The notes beneath the pieces are model-generated. The model was not told the DNA's origin. It worked only from the letters and a program-made list of their open reading frames with translations, and ran no database searches. A stretch of 13,530 bases of DNA from CAYSTL01 sp964516805 (lineage in GTDB: Archaea > Thermoplasmatota > Thermoplasmata > Halarchaeoplasmatales > Halarchaeoplasmataceae), in NCBI GenBank assembly GCA_964516805.1, contig CAZEXI010000058.1, positions 1 through 13,530 on the forward strand, in the 5' to 3' direction. Position numbers and translations under genes: made by a program. Shown piece by piece: positions 1-5,488 of the stretch (within the stretch, counting starts at the first letter, position 1; every line of letters begins with the position of its first letter).

Positions 1-265
1 TATCATCACTTGAGTACCAATCATCTATTTCTACTCGGAGTTTAAGAGAGTTATTCTTATCATTTATGTAGGATACTGAGGTAGTGTTATAACCTAAATC
101 TGTATTTTCGGGCTGAGGAGGGACTATTGCTTCGATCTCATCATATCCTTCATCTACAGTAATTTCCGTCTTAAATTCAACATTCAACGAGTACGCTGTT
201 ATGCTGACAAATACCAGCAGTATTACTATCAAAGTCAGTCTCGTTTTGTTCTTTTCCGAGGGCAT
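1..265 (-). CDS. Exported/anchored protein, 5' part only (runs off left edge)
   Basis: This is an open leftward frame from ATG at 265 to the window edge, giving 88 codons without a stop. The product begins MPSEKNKTRLTLIVILLVFV: a short basic N-terminus followed by a hydrophobic segment (about residues 9-26). That fits a signal peptide or N-terminal membrane anchor, so the rest should be outside the cell. The following residues are acidic and polar, with strand-like alternation and two N-glycosylation sequons (NTT, NNS), and no recognised motif. A Shine-Dalgarno-like GGAGTG lies about 11 nt before the ATG and a TATA-like box about 40 nt upstream, which together support this start. The function is unknown because the C-terminal part is outside the window. 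I am fairly confident that it is a gene and not at all confident about its role. Confidence 0.7.
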   Translation of the reverse strand, partial: MPSEKNKTRLTLIVILLVFVSITAYSLNVEFKTEITVDEGYDEIEAIVPPQPENTDLGYNTTSVSYINDKNNSLKLRVEIDDWYSSDD

Positions 266-583
266 TATATCTTTCACACTCCGAGTGATAAATTAGTTTC
301 TTTTATTTAAATTCATTTAATAGATTAATTTTAACACTTGTACAACAATGCAATCGATTTCTTTTGACTTTTTCACTAATTTTAAATTAAATATCGATTG
401 TTTATCCCTCACTTGTTAGTCTCAATCTATATGGATCTCTCTAAAACTAGTAATTTTTAAACACTTTTAATATATTAATCTATAAGGGGCAAACCAGTTT
501 TTATTTATAGGATCAGTAAAACAGTAGATAGATTGGTAAAATCTTGCCTGTAAGCTAACTTTAGGCCTATATTGAGTAATCTA
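266..583. other. AT-rich intergenic DNA, no gene seen
   Basis: This stretch of roughly 320 bp has frequent stops in all frames, no tRNA-like fold and no obvious long repeat. It contains the probable promoter of the left-edge gene near 303-312. I see nothing else supportable in it. Confidence 0.5.
303..312 (-). promoter_or_regulatory. TATA-like box for the left-edge gene
   Basis: Read on the minus strand this is TTTAAATA in AT-rich context. It lies about 40 bp before the ATG at 265, the usual geometry for an archaeal core promoter with a short leader. The surrounding DNA is itself very AT-rich, so chance matches are likely. Confidence 0.35.
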
Positions 584-787
584 TCAAGTACCGGCATTCC
601 AGACGTACTTTGCTCCCCTACCTTTGCCTTCATAAGAGATACAATCTGTTTTTTCCGTCAACATATCGAGAGAATCTTTAGCTACTTTCCAAAAGCTACC
701 TTTTTTCTCGTCAAGATCTTCGGACCAACAATTTTCTATAAAATCTCTCTCTTCTTCTACTGCCACTTTTTTTCTCAACATCAACAT
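584..787 (-). CDS. Doubtful 67-residue ORF with a wing-like C-terminus
   Basis: A 67-residue ORF lies divergent to queD. Its composition is charged and protein-like (MLMLRKKVAVEEERDF at the start), unlike the Phe-rich frame on the opposite strand. The end, GKGRGAKYVWN, resembles the 'GxGRxTxYxx' wing of winged-helix DNA-binding domains, with a helix (about residues 30-44, SFWKVAKDSLDML) before it. A complete winged helix would need more sequence on the N-terminal side. The ORF could therefore be a small regulator, a decayed fragment of a longer gene, or chance. No good Shine-Dalgarno precedes the ATG. The TATA-like box at 822-830 is nearly symmetrical and lies about 38 bp upstream, so divergent expression with queD is possible. 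Confidence 0.35.
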   Translation of the reverse strand: MLMLRKKVAVEEERDFIENCWSEDLDEKKGSFWKVAKDSLDMLTEKTDCISYEGKGRGAKYVWNAGT

Positions 788-821
788 AAAGTTCTATTCT
801 CAAAGATGTTTGCACGATAAA

Positions 822-830
822 CTTTAAAAT
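822..830 (+). promoter_or_regulatory. TATA-like box of queD-queC
   Basis: CTTTAAAAT preceded by an A-rich stretch (possible BRE) lies centred about 35 bp before the queD ATG at 861. A start site 25 or so bases downstream would leave a leader of only about 8-10 nt. This fits the near-leaderless transcripts common in archaea and the absence of a Shine-Dalgarno before queD. Confidence 0.5.
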
Positions 831-860
831 CAGCTTCCTTTTATCTTTACATAGATCATC

Positions 861-1340
861 ATGAATACTATACAGTTGAAACTCGACGGTTGGGAGAAGA
901 ACATCACGTTCTCGGCCTCACATATATTACCTGGCCATGAAAAATGTGGGAGGATTCACGGCCACAATTACGGACTTCATTTCAGGATATCCGGAGAACC
1001 CGATGAGAGCGGTTTTGTTTACGATTTCCTACCGATGAAGAGGAAACTAAGGGATATCGCTGATAAGTTGGATCACAGGGTTCTCATAGCTTCAGGCACA
1101 GAAGGATTGAAAGTTGAAGATGATGAAGTCAAGATAAACATAGGTGATAAAAGATACATCTTCCCGAAAGATGATACTCTTATTTTAGACATAAATCAAA
1201 TAACTACAGAACAGCTCGCTTTATATCTTTTAGACAAGGTTATCGATGAGGTCGATTTTCCAGATAATATCAAGTCCATAGAGATAGGTGTTGACGAATC
1301 TCGTGGACAGGGAGCATGGGCAAGGAGGGAGATAAAATGA
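861..1340 (+). CDS. queD: 6-carboxytetrahydropterin synthase QueD (PTPS family)
   Basis: This enzyme is expected to convert 7,8-dihydroneopterin triphosphate to 6-carboxy-5,6,7,8-tetrahydropterin, an early cytoplasmic step toward preQ0, which archaea use for archaeosine at tRNA position 15. The 159 residues carry the hallmarks of the 6-pyruvoyl-tetrahydropterin synthase/QueD family. Zinc ligands are H21 (FSASH), H33 and H35 (in CGRIHGHNY), the catalytic Cys is C29, the D71-H72 pair sits in KLDHRVL, and E146 is the late pterin-binding glutamate. Length is somewhat above the shortest bacterial QueD, owing to a charged insert around residues 80-105. It overlaps queC by an ATGA junction (stop at 1338-1340), so the two are co-transcribed and probably translationally coupled. 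The upstream GTP-cyclohydrolase step and QueE are not in the window. The downstream partner favours QueD over the biopterin enzyme. Confidence 0.92.
   Translation: MNTIQLKLDGWEKNITFSASHILPGHEKCGRIHGHNYGLHFRISGEPDESGFVYDFLPMKRKLRDIADKLDHRVLIASGTEGLKVEDDEVKINIGDKRYIFPKDDTLILDINQITTEQLALYLLDKVIDEVDFPDNIKSIEIGVDESRGQGAWARREIK
1322..1330 (+). promoter_or_regulatory. Strong Shine-Dalgarno deciding the queC start
   Basis: AAGGAGGGA ends 6 nt before the ATG at 1337, inside the 3' end of queD. It places the queC start at 1337 rather than at the in-frame ATG at 1316, which lacks such a site and would add seven residues before the canonical N-terminus. Confidence 0.75.
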
Positions 1341-2005
1341 GCAAAGGTATCGTGTTATTATCAGGAGGACTCGATTCTTCAACAACCTTGGGTATCGCAA
1401 ACAAAGAAATGGACGAGCTGTACGCATTGACCTTTCTATACGGTCAAAAACATGATAGGGAATTACAGAGCGCTAAGGACCTGGCATCTCACTATTCAGT
1501 AAAAGAACACAAAATATTAGAAATACCTGTAAACGAAGTTGGTAAATCGTCACTGCTGAAAGGTGGAGAACAAATACCTGAAAATAGGTCCATAGATGAT
1601 GATATACCTACTACATACGTTCCAGCTAGGAATATAATTTACCTGAGCTACGCCCTTTCTTACGCTGAAAGTATAGATGCGGATGCCATTTACATCGGAG
1701 CTAACGCCATTGATTACAGTGGTTATCCAGACTGTAGGCCAGAGTTTTATGATGCGTTCAAAAAAATGGCTGAAAAAGGAACTAAAAGAGGTGTAGAAGG
1801 AAATCCAATCGATATACGATATCCACTTATCGATATGAGTAAAGGAGAAATAGTAGAAAAAGCAGACGAATTAAACGTGCCTTTAGAGAAAACCTGGAGT
1901 TGTTATAAAGGAAAAGAAAAAGCTTGTGGAGTCTGTGACTCCTGTAAATTAAGATTAAAAGGTTTTAAAGAAGCGGGTTTAGAAGATCCGATTGAATACG
2001 AATGA
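1337..2005 (+). CDS. queC: 7-cyano-7-deazaguanine (preQ0) synthase QueC
   Basis: QueC turns 7-carboxy-7-deazaguanine into preQ0 using ATP and ammonia. In archaea preQ0 is then inserted at tRNA G15 by the archaeal transglycosylase and converted to archaeosine. The 222-residue product opens with the PP-loop ATP-pyrophosphatase motif SGGLDSS (residues 9-15). It ends with the family's four-cysteine zinc site, C189, C197, C200 and C203 (spacing C-x7-C-x2-C-x2-C). The middle holds conserved QueC stretches such as TTYVPARN and GANAIDYSGYPDCRPEF. Length is normal for the family and both functional ends are intact. The start at 1337 is chosen from the AAGGAGG site and the ATGA overlap with queD. The stop abuts the stop of the convergent gene with no spacer, and a T-rich stretch just beyond (2014-2026) may terminate the transcript. 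Confidence 0.95.
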   Translation: MSKGIVLLSGGLDSSTTLGIANKEMDELYALTFLYGQKHDRELQSAKDLASHYSVKEHKILEIPVNEVGKSSLLKGGEQIPENRSIDDDIPTTYVPARNIIYLSYALSYAESIDADAIYIGANAIDYSGYPDCRPEFYDAFKKMAEKGTKRGVEGNPIDIRYPLIDMSKGEIVEKADELNVPLEKTWSCYKGKEKACGVCDSCKLRLKGFKEAGLEDPIEYE

Positions 2006-2842
2006 TCAATCTTCCTTTTTCTTTTTCACTATATTGTACAAAGCAACCATCGAAATCGTTGTAGTACCGAATACTATTGTTCCAACAGATGGAGAATTGT
2101 TATTTACTTCTGTTACATTGTAAGAGATCAACTTCTGGTCAGCAAGTAATTTTCCATTTTCGTTATATTCAGCGATCCTCACTGCATTTTTGACCTTTTC
2201 TGAATAATAAAATATTGCGTACTCTGAAAATTCCATCCTACCTGTTTTTTGGTCTATCTTGAAGACTGTTGTGTTAACAACATAAGTATTGTACTCTTCT
2301 CCATTCACTGTAATTTTTTCCTTTCTTGTGACTTCACTTTGGAAATTCACTTGTGATATCTCCTCACCAGTATTACTTCCCAGAGCTTGGTGATATCTCG
2401 TACGAACAACAGACCATTCTTTTCCGACCTTCAATGGGTAATTAAATCGTTCCAGACTATCGTTGTAAAAGTAATAACCGCGGCCAGCATAACTTGGCAC
2501 TTCTCGGGCTATTTCGCCATAATTCGATTTCTTATAATATATAAATTGAGTTTCCGATTCATTAGCATCTTCCTTCTTTGAAGTTCTTGAAAATCTTACA
2601 CAGTCATAGGTATTATTATCGACTTTGAACTCTACTTTCTTTGTTCTTTCTACTTCTAACCTTATTGTAGCGTTTCCTCTACTTACGTCAGTCAGTGAAT
2701 AAAACCAATCATCACCCTTTTTCCAGGTGGGCTTCTCTGCTTTATCAGCAGCCCTAGTAATTTGAGATGCCATCGACATCAATAGTACAAAAATCAATGC
2801 AACCGATATCACTTTCAGAGTTTTTGAACTATTTATTTCCAT
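2006..2842 (-). CDS. Secreted, C-terminally anchored beta-rich protein, function unknown
   Basis: The 278-residue product has an N-terminal signal sequence (hydrophobic core about residues 11-27), a roughly 215-residue extracellular part, and a C-terminal membrane segment (about 252-271) followed by a basic tail KKKKED. That makes it a surface protein held by its C-terminus. The extracellular part starts with PTWKKGDDWFYSL, a 'WxxGDxWxY' opening I associate with poorly characterised archaeal surface proteins, and looks like repeated beta strands with several N-glycosylation sequons. I do not recognise a named family. Residues 165-244 are repeated almost unchanged in the truncated paralogue at 3091-3660, and the coding DNA is identical over 209 bp. 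A clear TATA box (2871-2880) gives a short leader to the ATG at 2842, so it probably has its own promoter. Its stop abuts that of convergent queC. Confidence 0.8.
   Translation of the reverse strand: MEINSSKTLKVISVALIFVLLMSMASQITRAADKAEKPTWKKGDDWFYSLTDVSRGNATIRLEVERTKKVEFKVDNNTYDCVRFSRTSKKEDANESETQFIYYKKSNYGEIAREVPSYAGRGYYFYNDSLERFNYPLKVGKEWSVVRTRYHQALGSNTGEEISQVNFQSEVTRKEKITVNGEEYNTYVVNTTVFKIDQKTGRMEFSEYAIFYYSEKVKNAVRIAEYNENGKLLADQKLISYNVTEVNNNSPSVGTIVFGTTTISMVALYNIVKKKKED
2112..2349. repeat. Long direct repeat, copy A (inside 2006-2842 gene)
   Basis: Copy A of a direct repeat whose copy B lies at 3464-3701, offset by 1352 bp. Positions 2112-2320 match copy B perfectly (209 bp). The remaining bases to 2349 differ at only three sites (2321, 2335 and 2348), all C to T on the plus strand. 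One is synonymous, one gives E to K and one V to I. The match fades abruptly at both ends. Confidence 0.93.
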
Positions 2843-2870
2843 CCTATCTACCTTTTCAGCTTAGGTGTCC

Positions 2871-2885
2871 AATATATACTTTTTC
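2871..2885 (-). promoter_or_regulatory. TATA box and BRE of the anchored surface protein gene
   Basis: On the minus strand this reads GAAAAAGTATATATT: an A-rich BRE-like stretch followed by TATATATT. It is centred about 33 bp upstream of the ATG at 2842. It predicts a leader of under 10-15 nt and is one of the better archaeal core-promoter matches in the window. Confidence 0.55.
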
Positions 2886-3090
2886 ATCATGAATTTTGTC
2901 TAAATACACTCTTTAGAATATCATAAATATGATGATAAAATCCACAAAACCCTAAACCAAAGATGTATCTGTATTTAGGTATGTAAAATATACTTAAATA
3001 TATGTTATGAAATCCGTTAGCCAAACCTGTTTTACATTGTGTAAAAAATTATCCAATATCTTTTTAGATATGATTATTAAAAGAAAGGTT

Positions 3091-3660
3091 TTAAGTGTTT
3101 TTCATTCTGTTTTTTTTGCATCCATATATAATCATCAATGTGATACTGAATACAAAAGCCTGAATTGTAAATCCTGAGGTGTCATCATTATCATCTTTCT
3201 TCTTGACTACGACAGTAACAGTATCTGTGTCAGTATTACCTGCGTCATCGATTACTGTTAATTTTATTTCGTAAGTTCCTTCTTCTTTAAACTCATGCTT
3301 GACTGTCTTTCCTGTAATTATATTGCCATCGCTGAAATTCCACCTATAGCTGATAATTTTTTTATTATCTGATGAGTCTAAAGCATTAAAATTGATCTCT
3401 TCATCCACTTCTGCAGTCCTATCTTCACCAGCTTCAGCTGTAGGATCTATATCATCTACCTCCGTTACATTGTAAGAGATCAACTTCTGGTCAGCAAGTA
3501 ATTTTCCATTTTCGTTATATTCAGCGATCCTCACTGCATTTTTGACCTTTTCTGAATAATAAAATATTGCGTACTCTGAAAATTCCATCCTACCTGTTTT
3601 TTGGTCTATCTTGAAGACTGTTGTGTTAACAACATAAGTATTGTACTCTTCTCCATTCAC
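3091..3660 (-). CDS. 5'-truncated paralogue with PKD domain (probable pseudogene)
   Basis: This frame of 189 codons can only start at GTG 3658-3660, and that codon aligns with an internal valine (V179) of the full-length paralogue at 2006-2842. Homology continues upstream to 3701, within 3 nt of the permease stop, and a stop in this frame follows inside the permease gene. The signal peptide and the first half of the protein are therefore missing and no Shine-Dalgarno is present. Residues 1-68 equal residues 179-246 of the paralogue. Residues 73-152 form a PKD domain that the paralogue lacks (AEAGEDRT start, SYRWNFSDG, EEGTYEIKLTVIDDAGN), and 164-180 form a membrane anchor followed by a basic tail. 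Without a secretion signal it is unlikely to reach its place of action. It may be a relic, or expressed by coupling to the permease. Confidence 0.6.
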   Translation of the reverse strand: MNGEEYNTYVVNTTVFKIDQKTGRMEFSEYAIFYYSEKVKNAVRIAEYNENGKLLADQKLISYNVTEVDDIDPTAEAGEDRTAEVDEEINFNALDSSDNKKIISYRWNFSDGNIITGKTVKHEFKEEGTYEIKLTVIDDAGNTDTDTVTVVVKKKDDNDDTSGFTIQAFVFSITLMIIYGCKKNRMKNT

Positions 3661-3701
3661 TGTAATTTTTTCTTTTCTTGTGACTTTACTTTGGAAATTT
3701 A
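3464..3701. repeat. Long direct repeat, copy B (in truncated paralogue)
   Basis: Copy B of the repeat at 2112-2349. Positions 3464-3672 are identical to 2112-2320. The match ends at 3701, only 2 bp short of the permease stop codon (3704-3706), so the duplication breakpoint sits at the end of the permease gene. Such high identity between otherwise different genes indicates a recent duplication or ongoing gene conversion. Confidence 0.93.
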
Positions 3702-3703
3702 TA

Positions 3704-4531
3704 TTATAAATCTTGTCTATTGAAGATCATAAATGCGATAATAATAGGGATCACTGTCCAGAGGACTAGTATACCTACAAATGTCCAGATGTTAAGCAAA
3801 GGTGGAAGAGATATTTCATCCAATAAATTATTCAAAGCCAAGCTGAAAGATGTATTTGGGTTTATAGACGTGACATATCTGTACCAATCTGGAGTCGTAA
3901 AATCTGCTGATGTAGGTACACCTTCAGTAGCAGCTAGAACACCGAATGTGATTAAGTCCCAAACTATGTTGAAAAAAATCCAGATAAATACTCCTCCCGC
4001 AAGAGCCCTAGATGTTTTATTAACAATCGCAGACATCATCATGGATATACTTAGATATGTCAAAGAGAACAAGATGGATAAACCTATGAATTTTCCATAA
4101 ATAGCAACGTTCTGAAAACCTGATAAAATACCTATAACTATTCCTCCTACACCTAATCCAGCTACGATCGACGTGGCTAATACCGATGCTAGACCTAAAA
4201 ATTTACCTATTATCACATCTCTTCTGCACAGTTCAGATGTTAGAAGTAAACCTACCGATTTTGATTCAACCTCATCAACTATTGTTTTATAACCCATTAT
4301 TATAGCAACTATAGATAAGAGTAACACTACTATGGATGAGGCAAAATTGATAGTGAATTCAAATCCTTTGATACCTCCTTCCCGTCTACTCTGGGTTCCA
4401 CCATAAGCTGAAATCAACAAGATCAAAGCAACAAATAATATACTTAGTACAATGACCCATTTACTCCTCACATTATCCATGTACTCTTTTTTCGACAAAG
4501 AAAAAATAGCCTTTTTTCTATTTCCATCCAT
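3704..4531 (-). CDS. ABC-2 type transporter, permease subunit
   Basis: This is the membrane subunit of a two-gene ABC exporter, expected to form the channel driven by the ATPase encoded just upstream. About six membrane segments are visible (numbering from the GTG at 4534): 26-45, 63-82, 110-138, 148-170, 178-202 and 249-271. An external loop of about 45 residues precedes the last. The stretch VDEVESKSVGLLLTSELCRR followed by DVIIGKFLG is the typical ABC-2/NosY-like coupling region after TM2, where many homologues have 'E...G...LLLS.P..R..IILGK'. The ATG at 4529-4531 overlaps the ATPase stop. An in-frame GTG one codon earlier (4532-4534) is the alternative, and both lie downstream of an excellent Shine-Dalgarno. 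The substrate cannot be read from the sequence; candidates include lipids, peptides and drugs. The truncated paralogue begins immediately after its stop. Confidence 0.88.
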   Translation of the reverse strand: MDGNRKKAIFSLSKKEYMDNVRSKWVIVLSILFVALILLISAYGGTQSRREGGIKGFEFTINFASSIVVLLLSIVAIIMGYKTIVDEVESKSVGLLLTSELCRRDVIIGKFLGLASVLATSIVAGLGVGGIVIGILSGFQNVAIYGKFIGLSILFSLTYLSISMMMSAIVNKTSRALAGGVFIWIFFNIVWDLITFGVLAATEGVPTSADFTTPDWYRYVTSINPNTSFSLALNNLLDEISLPPLLNIWTFVGILVLWTVIPIIIAFMIFNRQDL

Positions 4532-5442
4532 CACTGGTCACCTCCTGCATATCTTAAGAAGATATCTTCAAGGTCACCATGTTCAGTCGTAAAATCTATA
4601 ATCTGTACACCTTTATCCTCAAGTAGATGGATCACTTTGATTTTATCCCTACTGCTGCAGGTGATAGTTACTTTATTATCTTTACCATGGAAATCCTTAA
4701 TTATATCGCTTCCATCTAAAACATGTAATATCTCTTTTATATCATCCGATATTACTAGGTTCAATTTTGCAGGCAGTTCTAACCTATCTCTCAGATTATC
4801 CACTGTATCTATGGCCCGTAATTTACCTTTAGTTATGATCGCTACTCTATCTGCAACCTCTTGTACATTTGGGAGTATATGAGAGGAGAAGAACACAGTC
4901 CCTCCTTTTCTAGAATAATTCTTAACTACTTCTTTAACTACAGCTGTTCCCTCTGGGTCAAGGCCAGAAGCTGGCTCATCTAATATTAATATAGGCGGAT
5001 TACCAAGTAAGCTCTGTGCGAATGCTAACCTCTGAGCCATTCCTTTTGAATATTCACCAACCTTTCTATCTGCAGCGTCCAACAAGTCTACTTTCCCCAA
5101 TAAATCATCAATATTACTGTTATCAACGTTCCTAACTTCTGCAAAAAAGTTCAATGTCTCTCTTCCAGTCAAATTATCATAAAGTTTGATATTCTCTGGA
5201 AGATATCCAACATTTATGGTCGCCCCACGCCTATCTTTACTCAACCACTTATCCCCTATACGAATATCTCCTCTTGTGGGGCGGATCATACCGGTCATTG
5301 ACTTGATAGTGGTAGTCTTTCCTGCCCCATTCGGACCTAAAAATCCAAAGACTTCCCCCTTTTCCACACTTAAATTGAGAGAATCTACAGCAGTTATATT
5401 GCTGTATATTTTTGTTAAATCCTTGATCTGTAGTACACTCAT
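4531..5442 (-). CDS. ABC transporter ATP-binding protein (NosF/CcmA-like)
   Basis: This 303-residue cytoplasmic ATPase should power the permease encoded next to it. All nucleotide-binding motifs are intact: Walker A GPNGAGKTT (36-44), signature YSKGMAQRL (131-139), Walker B and D-loop ILILDEPASGLDP (151-163, with catalytic E156) and switch H188. The Q-loop position carries Glu in YLPEN (80-84), as is common in the NosF/CcmA-like branch ('GYLPE...LYDNLTGRE'). After about residue 215 comes a C-terminal domain of roughly 90 residues (AKLNLVISDD, then KVTITCSSRD), typical of ABC-2 export ATPases. The stop overlaps the permease start. A TATA-like box at 5478-5486 lies around the end of the peptidase gene, so the transporter may be transcribed separately. 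The ATG at 5442 gives the normal N-terminus. Confidence 0.93.
   Translation of the reverse strand: MSVLQIKDLTKIYSNITAVDSLNLSVEKGEVFGFLGPNGAGKTTTIKSMTGMIRPTRGDIRIGDKWLSKDRRGATINVGYLPENIKLYDNLTGRETLNFFAEVRNVDNSNIDDLLGKVDLLDAADRKVGEYSKGMAQRLAFAQSLLGNPPILILDEPASGLDPEGTAVVKEVVKNYSRKGGTVFFSSHILPNVQEVADRVAIITKGKLRAIDTVDNLRDRLELPAKLNLVISDDIKEILHVLDGSDIIKDFHGKDNKVTITCSSRDKIKVIHLLEDKGVQIIDFTTEHGDLEDIFLRYAGGDQ
4538..4546 (-). promoter_or_regulatory. Extended Shine-Dalgarno for the permease
   Basis: On the minus strand this reads AGGAGGTGA, a near-perfect complement to the 3' end of 16S rRNA, inside the last codons of the ATPase gene. Counted from GGAGG, the GTG at 4532-4534 is 6 nt away and the ATG at 4529-4531 is 9 nt away, so it cannot separate the two. 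It does indicate translation coupled to the ATPase. Confidence 0.75.
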
Positions 5443-5475
5443 ACTCCCAAACCTTACAGAATACCTAGTGAGATG

Positions 5476-5488
5476 AGCTATTTAAGAT
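5476..5488 (-). promoter_or_regulatory. TATA-like box for the ABC transporter genes
   Basis: The minus-strand sequence CTTAAATAG (5478-5486), continuing upstream into ATTAAAT, lies about 40 bp before the ATG at 5442 and directly after the peptidase stop codon. A start site around 5457 would give a short leader. No other promoter candidate is apparent in the 46-bp gap. Confidence 0.4.

Noticed and set aside
572..820. 82-residue plus-strand ORF, rich in Phe
   Set aside because: Its composition is that of the antisense of the charged minus-strand frame, it has no ribosome site, and it shows no family motif.
1316..1336. Earlier ATG start for queC giving MGKEGDK extension
   Set aside because: The strong Shine-Dalgarno at 1322-1330 serves the ATG at 1337, and the family N-terminus begins directly before the PP-loop strand.
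3720..4100. 126-residue plus-strand ORF opposite the permease
   Set aside because: It is the mirror of a clear ABC-2 permease, with no start signal or recognisable product.
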